DNA from: Planktothrix paucivesiculata PCC 9631
GTDB taxonomy: Bacteria; Cyanobacteriota; Cyanobacteriia; Cyanobacteriales; Microcoleaceae
Reading direction: 5' to 3'
NCBI RefSeq assembly: GCF_900009265.2
Contig: NZ_LR735015.1
Span: forward strand, 43,758-107,757
Length of the DNA: 64,000 nt
Position numbers and translations under genes: made by a program. Every line of letters starts with the position of its first letter. Within the stretch, counting starts at the first letter, position 1. Below, piece after piece: positions 37,200 to 45,465 of the stretch. The notes beneath the pieces are model-generated. The model saw only the letters and a list, made by a program, of their open reading frames with translations, made no database searches and was not told the origin of the DNA.

Positions 37200-38382
37200 A
37201 GTAGGTGGTCATAAATAAAGTCAATAATAGAAAAAGATTGTTTAGGATAATTCTTGAGAGTTACTCAGGGAATTAAATCGCAAGCGATCGCAGGTACAAT
37301 CATTTCTTTCGTTTCTATCTTCAATGGCTTGAATCACAGCTTGGCTCAAATCATATTCATCTTCAAACATTCTTCCCGCCAGTTCATGAGTTTTTAATTG
37401 ATGCCATTCTGGTTCGATTTCATTCAATTCAGGGCTATAAGCAGACAGGAAGAAAAATTCTAATTTTTTGTCTTGCCACTCCCTTTCTTTTTCTTGTATT
37501 TTTTGACTTTTATGGACACTGTAGTTATCTTGAATCAGTACGGTAATTTGTCGAGTATTTTGAAAATGCTTTTCAGCTTTTTCCGCTTGCCAATCTATAA
37601 ATTTTATGTAATTCTCACTTGTAATTCCTGACAAACTTAAACCGTACTCAAAACTTTTTCCTTTTTCTAATACTCCAATTACATTCAATCTTTTTCCTCG
37701 CTTTTTCGTCTGGTTTATTTGTTTCTGCTTCCCCTTTTTTACATAGGTGTAACTCACAGGACTCCATAAACAAAAACCTGCCTCATCTAAATATTTTAAT
37801 CTGACCAAACCCTCTTCTTCATAACGCTTTAACGTCTCCAAATCTCTTTTCTTGCTCGCTGTTTTTTCGGGATTCTGTTTTTTCTTTAAACTGGCTTTTG
37901 TTCTTTTCCAGCGCCAGTCTTTTTTTTTTAAGATTTTTCTAATTCTTTCTGCGCTTAGTGCGATCGCTCTCTCTCGCAGAAGTTTTTCCGACAGTTGACG
38001 GCTATTATAAGTTCTTTCATCTGACTCTATACAAGTTTCTAAATATTCTATATCTTCTTCTTTCCACCTCCGTTTTCTTCCCGAACGAGGAGCATCAAAT
38101 AATCCTTCTTTTTCTTGATTTATCCATCGAGTTATTGTTTTTCTTACCATGGCTTCTGAACACCTTAAAGTCTGGGCTATTTTTGAGACCATCCATCCTC
38201 CATCACTAAACATTAATATATCTATTCTCTGCCTTGTTCTTTTCGGAACTTTCTCTTGCTGATACAGAGTTAGTAGCTCTTGTTTTTCTTCTTCTGTTAG
38301 TTGAATTCTTAACCTCAGTGGCATGACTATTCCTCTGATATTTCTTCATTTCTTATTTTAACTCTATTTATGACCACCTACT
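37200..38382. mobile_element. IS630-family insertion sequence, copy C
   Basis: This is the cleanest of the three copies. The TA before it (37198-37199) and the TA after it (38383-38384) are the target duplication, and the flanks join into one open frame when the element is removed. It interrupts the fusion gene after codon 83. Length and ends match copies A and B. Confidence 0.97.
37242..38324 (-). CDS. IS630-family transposase (copy C)
   Basis: 360 residues, identical in translation to copies A and B, with an intact DDE triad and two helix-turn-helix units. It is transcribed against the interrupted host gene. No outward promoter towards the sigma part was recognised. Confidence 0.96.
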   Translation of the reverse strand: MPLRLRIQLTEEEKQELLTLYQQEKVPKRTRQRIDILMFSDGGWMVSKIAQTLRCSEAMVRKTITRWINQEKEGLFDAPRSGRKRRWKEEDIEYLETCIESDERTYNSRQLSEKLLRERAIALSAERIRKILKKKDWRWKRTKASLKKKQNPEKTASKKRDLETLKRYEEEGLVRLKYLDEAGFCLWSPVSYTYVKKGKQKQINQTKKRGKRLNVIGVLEKGKSFEYGLSLSGITSENYIKFIDWQAEKAEKHFQNTRQITVLIQDNYSVHKSQKIQEKEREWQDKKLEFFFLSAYSPELNEIEPEWHQLKTHELAGRMFEDEYDLSQAVIQAIEDRNERNDCTCDRLRFNSLSNSQELS

Positions 38383-40317
38383 TAATATTCAAGTCGTAGG
38401 AACCAATAATGGCAGTATTTATATTCAAAACCTTAATCAATACCCTAATCCATCTCGTAGAATCACAGGTCATACTGGATTTATTAGTTCTATTGCTGTT
38501 AGTGCTAATGGCAAACTATTTGTTAGTGGGAGTCGGGATTGGATCAAAATTTGGGATTTGCAAACAGGAGAACCTTTATATCTCCTAGAAGGTGAGTATC
38601 CTAAGCTAAAATCATTACAAATTAACCCTAATTATAGAGAGCTATATTGTGGTCAATCTCAACAATTTAATGTTAAAGGTTTTGATCAATATAATCAACC
38701 TATTCCCATCGGACAAGTCACTTGGACGGCTACAGGGGGAACAATTAATCAGAATGGTTATTTTATTCCATTAGAGGATGCTGATGGAAGTTATGAAGTT
38801 TATGCTAAAGCTATCCCAGAGAATATTAGCGATTTAGCTGAGTTTAAAGTTATTCCTGTTCCCAAGATAAAAGATGTTTATGTTTCATCTGATTTTAGCA
38901 ATAGAAATCCGGTTAAACCTTATTTCATAGATGAAGTGATTAAAACGGTCGGTGAAACAATAGAAAAATTAGATCATTCCAAAAATAATCCTAACCCCGA
39001 ACCAACTCCACGTCCAGCACCATGTCCAACACCGAGTCCAACACCATGTCCAACCCCAAGTCCAACCCAAACTCCGACTCCAACTCCGACTCCAACACTA
39101 ACTCCCGAACCCAAGGAAAACCCTGAAAGCTATTCTAAAATGGCAATAGGAGTATTCACTCGTTGGCATATTCGATCTTATATCTTCCGAGATTTGGATG
39201 AATTTAAATTACTGTATGGTCATTTGTATGGTTATTACCAGATGCCATTTGGTAAATGGGTTAGATCCCGGCGTCGAACTCAGACCAAGAAAAAACACTA
39301 TACAGAAGATTCGATTCGTCTTTATCTGCAAGAAATTAGTCGAATTCGTTTATTACGCGCGGATGAAGAAATTGAACTCGCTCGTAAAATTGCCGACTTA
39401 CTTGAACTAGAGCGAATTCGGGAAAAATTGATGGAACATTACGACCGCGAACCCAATGAGCAAGAATGGGCAACCGCCGTTGAAATGAGGCTACCAGAGT
39501 TCCGCCGCCGTCTTTATATAGGCCGTCGGGCTAAAGATAAGATGGTACAGTCTAACCTGAGACTGGTGGTTTCCATTGCCAAAAAATATATGAATCGAGG
39601 TCTATCTTTCCAAGACTTGATTCAAGAAGGCAGTTTAGGATTAATTAGAGCCGCCGAGAAATTTGATCACGAAAAAGGTTACAAATTTTCAACTTATGCG
39701 ACCTGGTGGATTCGTCAGGCAATTACTAGAGCTATTGCTGATCAATCTCGGACAATTAGACTACCAGTTCACCTGTATGAAACCATTTCTCGGATTAAAA
39801 AGACCATCAAGTTACTGTCTCAAGAAATGGGTCGCAAACCCATGGAAGTAGAAATCGCAACTCGCATGGAAATGACCATCGAGAAGTTACGGTTTATTGC
39901 GAAATCGGCTCAACTTCCAATTTCTTTAGAAACACAGATTGGAAAAGAGGAAGATTCTCGCCTAGGAGATTTTATTGAATCCGATGGCGAAACTCCTGAA
40001 GATCAAGTGTCTATGAATCTATTACGAGAAGACTTAGAATATGTATTAGATACCCTCAGTCCCCGTGAACGAGATGTCTTACGTTTACGTTATGGGTTAG
40101 ATGATGGTCGGATGAAGACATTAGAAGAAATTGGTCAGATTTTTAATGTCACCCGTGAACGGATTCGTCAAATAGAGGAGAAAGCTCTCAGAAAGTTACG
40201 TCATCCTAACCGTAATAGTATCTTGAAAGAATATCTATTGTTATTTTAGGATCTAAAGCAGTGCGAGCGTTCTTCCTCGTTACACCCCAAAATCCACCAA
40301 TTAATTGTTTTAATATC

Positions 40318-40424
40318 AGGACTTACGCACCCAACCAAAGAAACCGGGTTTTTTCCTAAAATATTCGTTTTGACCCACATATTCTCTAAAAAACCCGGTT
40401 TCTCGATCCTCATGCGTAAGTCCT
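40318..40424. repeat. 107-bp MITE-like palindromic element
   Basis: The ends are perfect 12-bp inverted repeats, AGGACTTACGCA (40318) and TGCGTAAGTCCT (40413). A second nested pair, GAAACCGGGTTTTTT and AAAAAACCCGGTTTC, lies inside. Related pieces appear at 13809, 18486-18675 and 43360-43390, so this is a dispersed family. It lies between the sigma-fusion gene and the toxin-antitoxin pair. Confidence 0.7.
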
Positions 40425-40606
40425 AAATATTATTGTATTTGCGATCGCATATTCTTATATTAATATCAATTTTAGTAAGATGGTGCGTGTTAATTTGATT
40501 GGGGTTGCGATCGCTCCTATTTAAAATAGTGTAATACTTGAAAAATTATCAAATTTATGATACAATAACCCATATAGTTTTTAACTCATTAATTCCTAAT
40601 AAACTC

Positions 40607-40897
40607 ATGAACCTTGATGACCTGCTGAAAAGTTATCGTCAAGAAATTTTAAGGATTGCGGCTCAATATGGAGCCTATAATATCCGAATTTTTGGATCTG
40701 TGGCTAGAAATGAAGCAGATTCCAATAGTGATGTAGATTTTTTAGTTGAGCTTGAACCTGGAAGAAGTCTTTTTGATTTAGGTGGACTTCTGATGGACTT
40801 ACAAAATTTATTAGGGTGTCCAGTTGATGTTGTTACAGAAAAAGGTTTAAAAAAACGAATTCGTGAACAAGTATTAAAAGAGGCAATTTCCTTATGA
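40607..40897 (+). CDS. mntA: MntA-type nucleotidyltransferase antitoxin
   Basis: This 96-residue minimal nucleotidyltransferase has the signature [22 protein letters not shown] followed by the D-x-D metal ligands. In MntA-HepT modules this protein AMPylates or otherwise blocks the HEPN toxin. ATG 40607 ([15 protein letters not shown]) is the natural start; the longer frame from 40538 begins with TTG. Its stop overlaps the start of the next gene (ATGA), giving coupled translation, typical of such pairs. Confidence 0.9.
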   Translation: MNLDDLLKSYRQEILRIAAQYGAYNIRIFGSVARNEADSNSDVDFLVELEPGRSLFDLGGLLMDLQNLLGCPVDVVTEKGLKKRIREQVLKEAISL

Positions 40898-41232
40898 GAA
40901 GCGATTCCGAAAAATTAAAGGATATTTTGGAAGCTATTATTCGGATTGAAAAATATTCTGTTCAAGGTAAGACCTGTTTTGAAGAAGATGAATTAATTCA
41001 AACTTGGTTTGTGCAAAATTTACAAATTATCGGCGAAGCATCTCGCGCACTTTCAGGAGATTTTAGAGAACAATATTCAGAAATGCCTTGGTCACAAATG
41101 ATTGGAATGAGAAACATCTTAGTTCACAATTATTTTGAGATCGATACAGAAATTGTTTGGTCTGTTATTGAACGAAATTTACCCGAATTAAAAGCTCAAA
41201 TAGAAACTATTTTAAGAAGAATAGATAATTAA
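40894..41232 (+). CDS. hepT: HepT-type HEPN toxin (DUF86)
   Basis: This 112-residue all-helical protein of the HEPN/DUF86 family carries the RNase-type R-x4-H motif in [10 protein letters not shown]. The motif is intact, so the toxin should be active as an RNase when freed from MntA. DUF86 features such as [17 protein letters not shown] precede it. With the upstream mntA it forms a two-gene toxin-antitoxin operon in which, unusually among TA modules, the antitoxin is an enzyme. Confidence 0.9.
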   Translation: MRSDSEKLKDILEAIIRIEKYSVQGKTCFEEDELIQTWFVQNLQIIGEASRALSGDFREQYSEMPWSQMIGMRNILVHNYFEIDTEIVWSVIERNLPELKAQIETILRRIDN

Positions 41233-41282
41233 ATTAATACGATCATTAATATAGATTTTAACCTCACCTCTAAGAATCAATG

Positions 41283-43307
41283 TTATTGTTTCCACAACTT
41301 CACCGTCCGGTCATAACTTCCCGTGGCTAACCATTGACCATCGCCACTAAACGCCACCGTAAAAACATCACTATCATGGGCTTTAATGGTTTCTAATAAT
41401 ATCCCTTTTTGTACATCCCAAATATCAATTATTCCCTGTCCTCCTCCACTCACTAAAAACCGATGATCTGGGCTAAAAACAATATTAAATATCTCTTGAT
41501 CATCGGCTCTTAATGTTCTTAATAATACCCATTTTTCCTGTTGATTTTGCCATATTCTAATCATGCCGTTTTTAGACGCCGAAGCCAACAATTGACCGTT
41601 TAAACTAAACGCCACACTTCGCACCCAGTCCCCATGACCTGTTAAGGTTTGGACTTCCTTTGCTGTGTTCAAATCCCAAATTTTTACCGTTTGATCTCGA
41701 CTCCCACTGGCTAACTTTTGACTATCCAAACTAAACGCCACACTATAAACTCGATCCTGATGACCTGTTAAAGTAAACCCCCGTTTTCCCTTATTCATAT
41801 TCCAAATTTCAATATTTTTATCTCGACTTCCACTGGCTAAAAATTGACCATTGGGACTAAACGCCACCCCTTCCACCCCGTCTTGATGACCCGTGAGGGT
41901 ATACCACCTTTTACCCTTGGTCATATCCCAAATTTCAATGGTTTGATCCCGACTCCCACTCGCCAAAGTCTTGCTATCAGGACTAAAAGCAATGGTCGTG
42001 ATCCAATTGCTATGACCAACTAAGGTATACCACCGTTTCCCCGAGTCCAGCCGCCAAATTTCAATCGTCTGATCCTGACTCCCACTCGCCAAGGTCTGGC
42101 CATCGGGACTGAAAGCCACTCCGGTAATGGCGTTGCGATGACCACTGAGGGTATGGACACACTTCCAAGAGGGCGGGTGCAAGGGTTGAACACGCTGCTG
42201 TTGGGGGGGTGTCAGTTGTTGGATCGTGCGGGGGGGTAAGGTCTGGGAGGGGGCCGGGGCGGGAGTTCTAACGGTTTGGGGTGCGGGAGTTGGGGGGGAT
42301 GGGGTTTGTAAATGGCGGGCGATCGCTACGGGTATGCCACTCGGATGTAGATCTTTTAGGACTTTTAAGGCAGAATCATAACGTTGACTGGGTAATACGG
42401 CTAACATTTTATCTAATATTTTTCCTAATTCCGAACTCACATAATTTTGTTTTAAATAATCTCGCCAAATCCATCGATCCTCATGAATATCATATAAATC
42501 AAAAGGGGAAATGTGCGTCATTAAATAAATACAAGTTACCCCCAAACTATAGATATCACTGCTATAAATTGCCTGTCCTCGGGTTTGTTCCGGGGCGACA
42601 TATTCGGGACTCCCAATTACTGTTCCCATGATTGGAACTTGACTATCGGTAACGACCTTTGCGGCTCCAAAATCGACTAATACTAACTGACCTTGAGGTT
42701 GAGAACCCGCAGGAGTATTTGGAGGCGAAGATTCTCCCCGCAATTGTTGTAAAAATTCAGGACGAACTAAGGGCAATTGTGCCGATAAAGATCCCTCTCT
42801 CAGAATAATATTCGCGGGCTTAATATCTCGGTGAATTACCCGATGATGATGAATAAATTGTAAAACTGGTAATAAATCATCTAAGACTTGACGAATTTGG
42901 GCTTCATTAAAAATCCCGTGATCCAAAATTTCCGCTTCTAAGTTCGGCCCATTAATAAATTCTTGGACTAAATATTGATGATTCTCTTGTTCAAAATGGG
43001 CTAATAATTCAGGAATTTGAGGGTGTTTTCCCAACTCATCTAATCTTTCTGCTTCTCGATGAAATAACTCAATGGCTTTTTGAGAATTTCCCTGCATTTG
43101 GGGGCGAAATTGTTTAATCACACAAGCCGGACGGGAGGGTTTATCTTCATCTACGGCTAAAAATGTTTTACCAAACCCCCCATGACCAATCACTTTAACG
43201 GCGCGATACCGTTCTCTTAATAACAATTTTGCCCCACAGGTTAAACAGAATTTAGCCTCTGGGGTGTTCTGGGGTTGAGGACAATGGGGATTTAGGCAAT
43301 AACTCAT
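41283..43307 (-). CDS. Ser/Thr protein kinase with WD40 propeller
   Basis: An N-terminal zinc ribbon (CLNPHCPQPQN...CLTCGAKL) precedes a Hanks-type kinase domain: glycine loop IGHGGFGKTF, catalytic HRDIKPANI (Asp ~161 from this start), DFGAAK and the APE-like YVAPEQT. A Pro-rich linker (~340-385) leads to about seven WD40 repeats (GHRNAITGVAFSPDGQTLAS and similar) forming a propeller. An inserted loop lies before the DFG motif. Such kinases are common in filamentous cyanobacteria; substrates are unknown. ATG 43307 (MSYCLNPHC) is preferred to the TTG at 43322. No transmembrane helix is present. Confidence 0.92.
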   Translation of the reverse strand: MSYCLNPHCPQPQNTPEAKFCLTCGAKLLLRERYRAVKVIGHGGFGKTFLAVDEDKPSRPACVIKQFRPQMQGNSQKAIELFHREAERLDELGKHPQIPELLAHFEQENHQYLVQEFINGPNLEAEILDHGIFNEAQIRQVLDDLLPVLQFIHHHRVIHRDIKPANIILREGSLSAQLPLVRPEFLQQLRGESSPPNTPAGSQPQGQLVLVDFGAAKVVTDSQVPIMGTVIGSPEYVAPEQTRGQAIYSSDIYSLGVTCIYLMTHISPFDLYDIHEDRWIWRDYLKQNYVSSELGKILDKMLAVLPSQRYDSALKVLKDLHPSGIPVAIARHLQTPSPPTPAPQTVRTPAPAPSQTLPPRTIQQLTPPQQQRVQPLHPPSWKCVHTLSGHRNAITGVAFSPDGQTLASGSQDQTIEIWRLDSGKRWYTLVGHSNWITTIAFSPDSKTLASGSRDQTIEIWDMTKGKRWYTLTGHQDGVEGVAFSPNGQFLASGSRDKNIEIWNMNKGKRGFTLTGHQDRVYSVAFSLDSQKLASGSRDQTVKIWDLNTAKEVQTLTGHGDWVRSVAFSLNGQLLASASKNGMIRIWQNQQEKWVLLRTLRADDQEIFNIVFSPDHRFLVSGGGQGIIDIWDVQKGILLETIKAHDSDVFTVAFSGDGQWLATGSYDRTVKLWKQ

Positions 43308-43416
43308 TATGATATAACTCAAACCAGCCTAAGTTTATTTTACCCTAAGATAACCGGAAGAAACCGTTTTTCTGAGAAACCTGGTTTCTATAAATTGTTA
43401 TACTATAAAAAAATAA

Positions 43417-43515
43417 TTCGTTGTTGCGCTTTAGCGCTCCTAATCTTAGCTATAAACAGCAACGACAAAATGCGCTGAAGTGCAACAACAAGATGCGCTT
43501 CAGCGCAACAACGAA
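43417..43515. repeat. GCGC-rich palindromic repeat upstream of the Uma2 gene
   Basis: TTCGTTGTTGCGCT (43417-43430) and AGCGCAACAACGAA (43502-43515) are perfect 14-bp inverted repeats. Between them, two further units, TGCGCTGAAGTGCAACAAC and a near copy ending GCGCTTCAGCGCAACAAC, make an interleaved palindrome. It lies in the divergent region between the kinase and Uma2 genes, just upstream of ATG 43541. Confidence 0.65.
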
Positions 43516-43996
43516 CTGTCTTATTAGTGTTATTTTATTTATGACTATTTACTTGGAATCGGAAACGGAAGTTAAATTAATCACCTTAGAGGAATTTTTG
43601 GACTGGGTTCCCGATGGTTACGGACGGTATGAATTACATCAAGGAGTTATTAAAGAAATGCAGCCTACAGGAACTCATGAACAAGTCGCTGGAGAAATTG
43701 CTGCTGAGTTGACCTTAGAAATTCGGCGTTTACAATTACCTTACTTTATTCCTCGACAATGTATTATCAAACCCATTGATTCTGATAATTCAGGTTATAT
43801 TCCAGATGTGACTATTATTGATAAAAATGCCCTAGAAAATGAACCAATATGGAAAAAGCGCTCAACTATTACTCAAGGAGAAAGTTTACCTTTAGTGGTA
43901 GAAGTAGTTAGTACCAATTGGCAAGATGATTATTTAATGAAATTATCAGAATATGAAAGATTAGGAATTAAAGAATATTGGATTATTGATTATTTA

Positions 43997-45228
43997 GGGC
44001 TTGCTGAAAAAGTAACAGAAAAGGAAACGAATGATTAACTAGCTAATGAAGTCAGAAGGTCAGATAAGTTTTTTTCGAGGTAATGAGTTAAGAGATAACT
44101 TGTCATAATCAATGACTTGAAAAAAGTAATGGAATAAAAAAATTGACCCCAAAATCTGTCTAAGAATCACAGAGAGATTCATGACTAAAAAAGTAATAGC
44201 AATTGCCGTTTCGGAAGTATGAGCTAGTTTATTCATAATCCGATTCAGGCTAAATCTTCTTTTTCCTTGGCCAAATTTGCCTTCAATAGAATTCCGAATC
44301 TTTTCATCTTCTGACGCCTGCTTCTTAGTAGCTTTACTAATATTTACTGGAGGTCTACCTAACGGGGGGCCACTCATTCTAATCCCCTTTTCTTTACACC
44401 AAGCTCGGTTGTCTCTAGTTCGGTAAATTTTATCTACATGGACTGACTCAGGATAATGTCCCGTATATTCTTTAAAAGCCTCTATTTGTGCTTTTAAATC
44501 ACATGATTCGTTAAAATTATCCCAACTAATCCGGTCAAGAAATACATATTCATCCAGACAACTAGCAGACAATTTGGCTCCAAATTCTACTGACGTTCCG
44601 GCTTTTCCTCGGACAATTGGACGAATATGGGGTTGGCTTAAACTTACGATTCTGTCGGAAATACTTTGTTTGTTATGATCATACATCCATTGCTGTTGAC
44701 GATAAACTTCTGATACCACTAATAAACTCTTATATTGTCTGTCATTCAATTCATCCAGCCTCCCTCTATTGGCGATTATTTGGTCTATATGTCCTAAGTT
44801 TCGTTTAATATATTGCATCGGACAACCCAATAAAATACTGCAAGTAGGGATTTTCTTTGATTTGTTCTACTGTCTCTCTATCACTTATCCCTAATTTTTC
44901 TTTAATGATTAAGGCTCCCAATGCCATTCTAAATGTTTTGGCTGGTGCTCCCATAACAGATGAGAATAATTCTGCGTATTCCGCTTCAAATTCTGCCCAC
45001 GGTATCCATTGGGCCATGATTACCCACCGATTCTCTTCTGAGAGTTTTCCCTCAAATGGCAGTTTGAACTCTTCGGGTGGTGTCCTTGGTTGCTCGTCTT
45101 TACGGTACATTTTCACCGACTCATGCAAGGTTTTTGCGTTATTTTACACCCATCCCTTGCACCTGATTCATTTTTTCTTGTCTTCACCTCCCCTCTGTTC
45201 TGGCTTTTCGCCTTTTTTCAGCAAGCCC
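43997..45228. mobile_element. Internally deleted IS5/IS1182-type element, copy 2
   Basis: The complete 1232-bp element has ends GGGCTTGCTGAAAAA / TTTTTTCAGCAAGCCC and a 6-bp target duplication TATTTA (43991-43996 and 45229-45234). Excision restores the Uma2 frame. Both ORF translations match copy 1 exactly, including the internal deletion. A perfect target duplication shows it arrived by transposition in its deleted form or was damaged after arrival and then copied. Confidence 0.93.
44060..45128 (-). pseudogene. Transposase, internally deleted and frameshifted (copy 2)
   Basis: Same two frames as copy 1: N-terminal piece 45128-44805 and C-terminal piece 44830-44060. The first catalytic Asp and neighbouring ~150 residues are missing, and the pieces are out of frame. 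Not expected to be active. Confidence 0.85.
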
Positions 45229-45427
45229 TATTTAGGGTTAGGAGGTCGGCGATATATTGGAAATCCCAAACAGCCCACTATTTCAGTTTATCAAATGATC
45301 GATGGGGAATATATGGTAAATTTATTTAGAGAAAATGATAGAATAGAATCGGCCATATTCCCTGAATTAAATTTAACCCCAACACAAATTTTTCAAGGGG
45401 CTGAATTATAATTTTAAAAATCCCCCT

Positions 45428-45465
45428 AATCGTAATTCGTAATTCGTAATTCGTAATTCGTAATT
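45428..45465. repeat. Heptamer array (CGTAATT orientation)
   Basis: About five copies lie between the Uma2 stop and the penicillin-binding protein stop (convergent genes), reaching the stop codon of the latter. Confidence 0.8.

Larger units (their letters stand above)
36950..40249 (+). pseudogene. HEAT/WD40/Ig-like protein fused to a sigma-70 factor, split by IS630
   Basis: Removing IS630 copy C and one TA joins 36950-37199 to 38385-40249 in one frame of 2115 bp (704 residues). Order: HEAT-like helices (NPSEQVKQSAYWVLYG); one or two WD40 blades ([20 protein letters not shown]); an Ig-like domain ([20 protein letters not shown]); a Pro/Thr linker (39001-39110); a novel ~45-residue stretch; then a nearly complete primary-type sigma factor from [20 protein letters not shown] to region 4.2 ([20 protein letters not shown]). 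The usual SigA N terminus and region 1.1 are replaced. After the insertion, the first in-frame start is TTG 38558 and the first plausible ATG is at 39140, so a sigma-only product remains possible. Confidence 0.85.
43541..45411 (+). pseudogene. Uma2-family (DUF820) nuclease-like protein, split by IS
   Basis: Joining 43541-43996 to 45235-45411 gives one clean 210-residue protein. Part one has ITLEEFLDWVPDGYGRYELH, then YIPDVTIID and PLVVEVVSTN; part two begins GLGGRRYIGNPKQPTISVYQ. Uma2 proteins have a PD-(D/E)XK-type core (D in YIPDV, E-x-V in VEVVS) and are abundant in cyanobacteria, with unknown function. The insertion falls after WIIDYL. The upstream frame can begin at 43421, but ATG 43541 (MTIYLESETEV) fits the family. 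The interrupted gene would give a ~165-residue truncated product. Confidence 0.9.
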
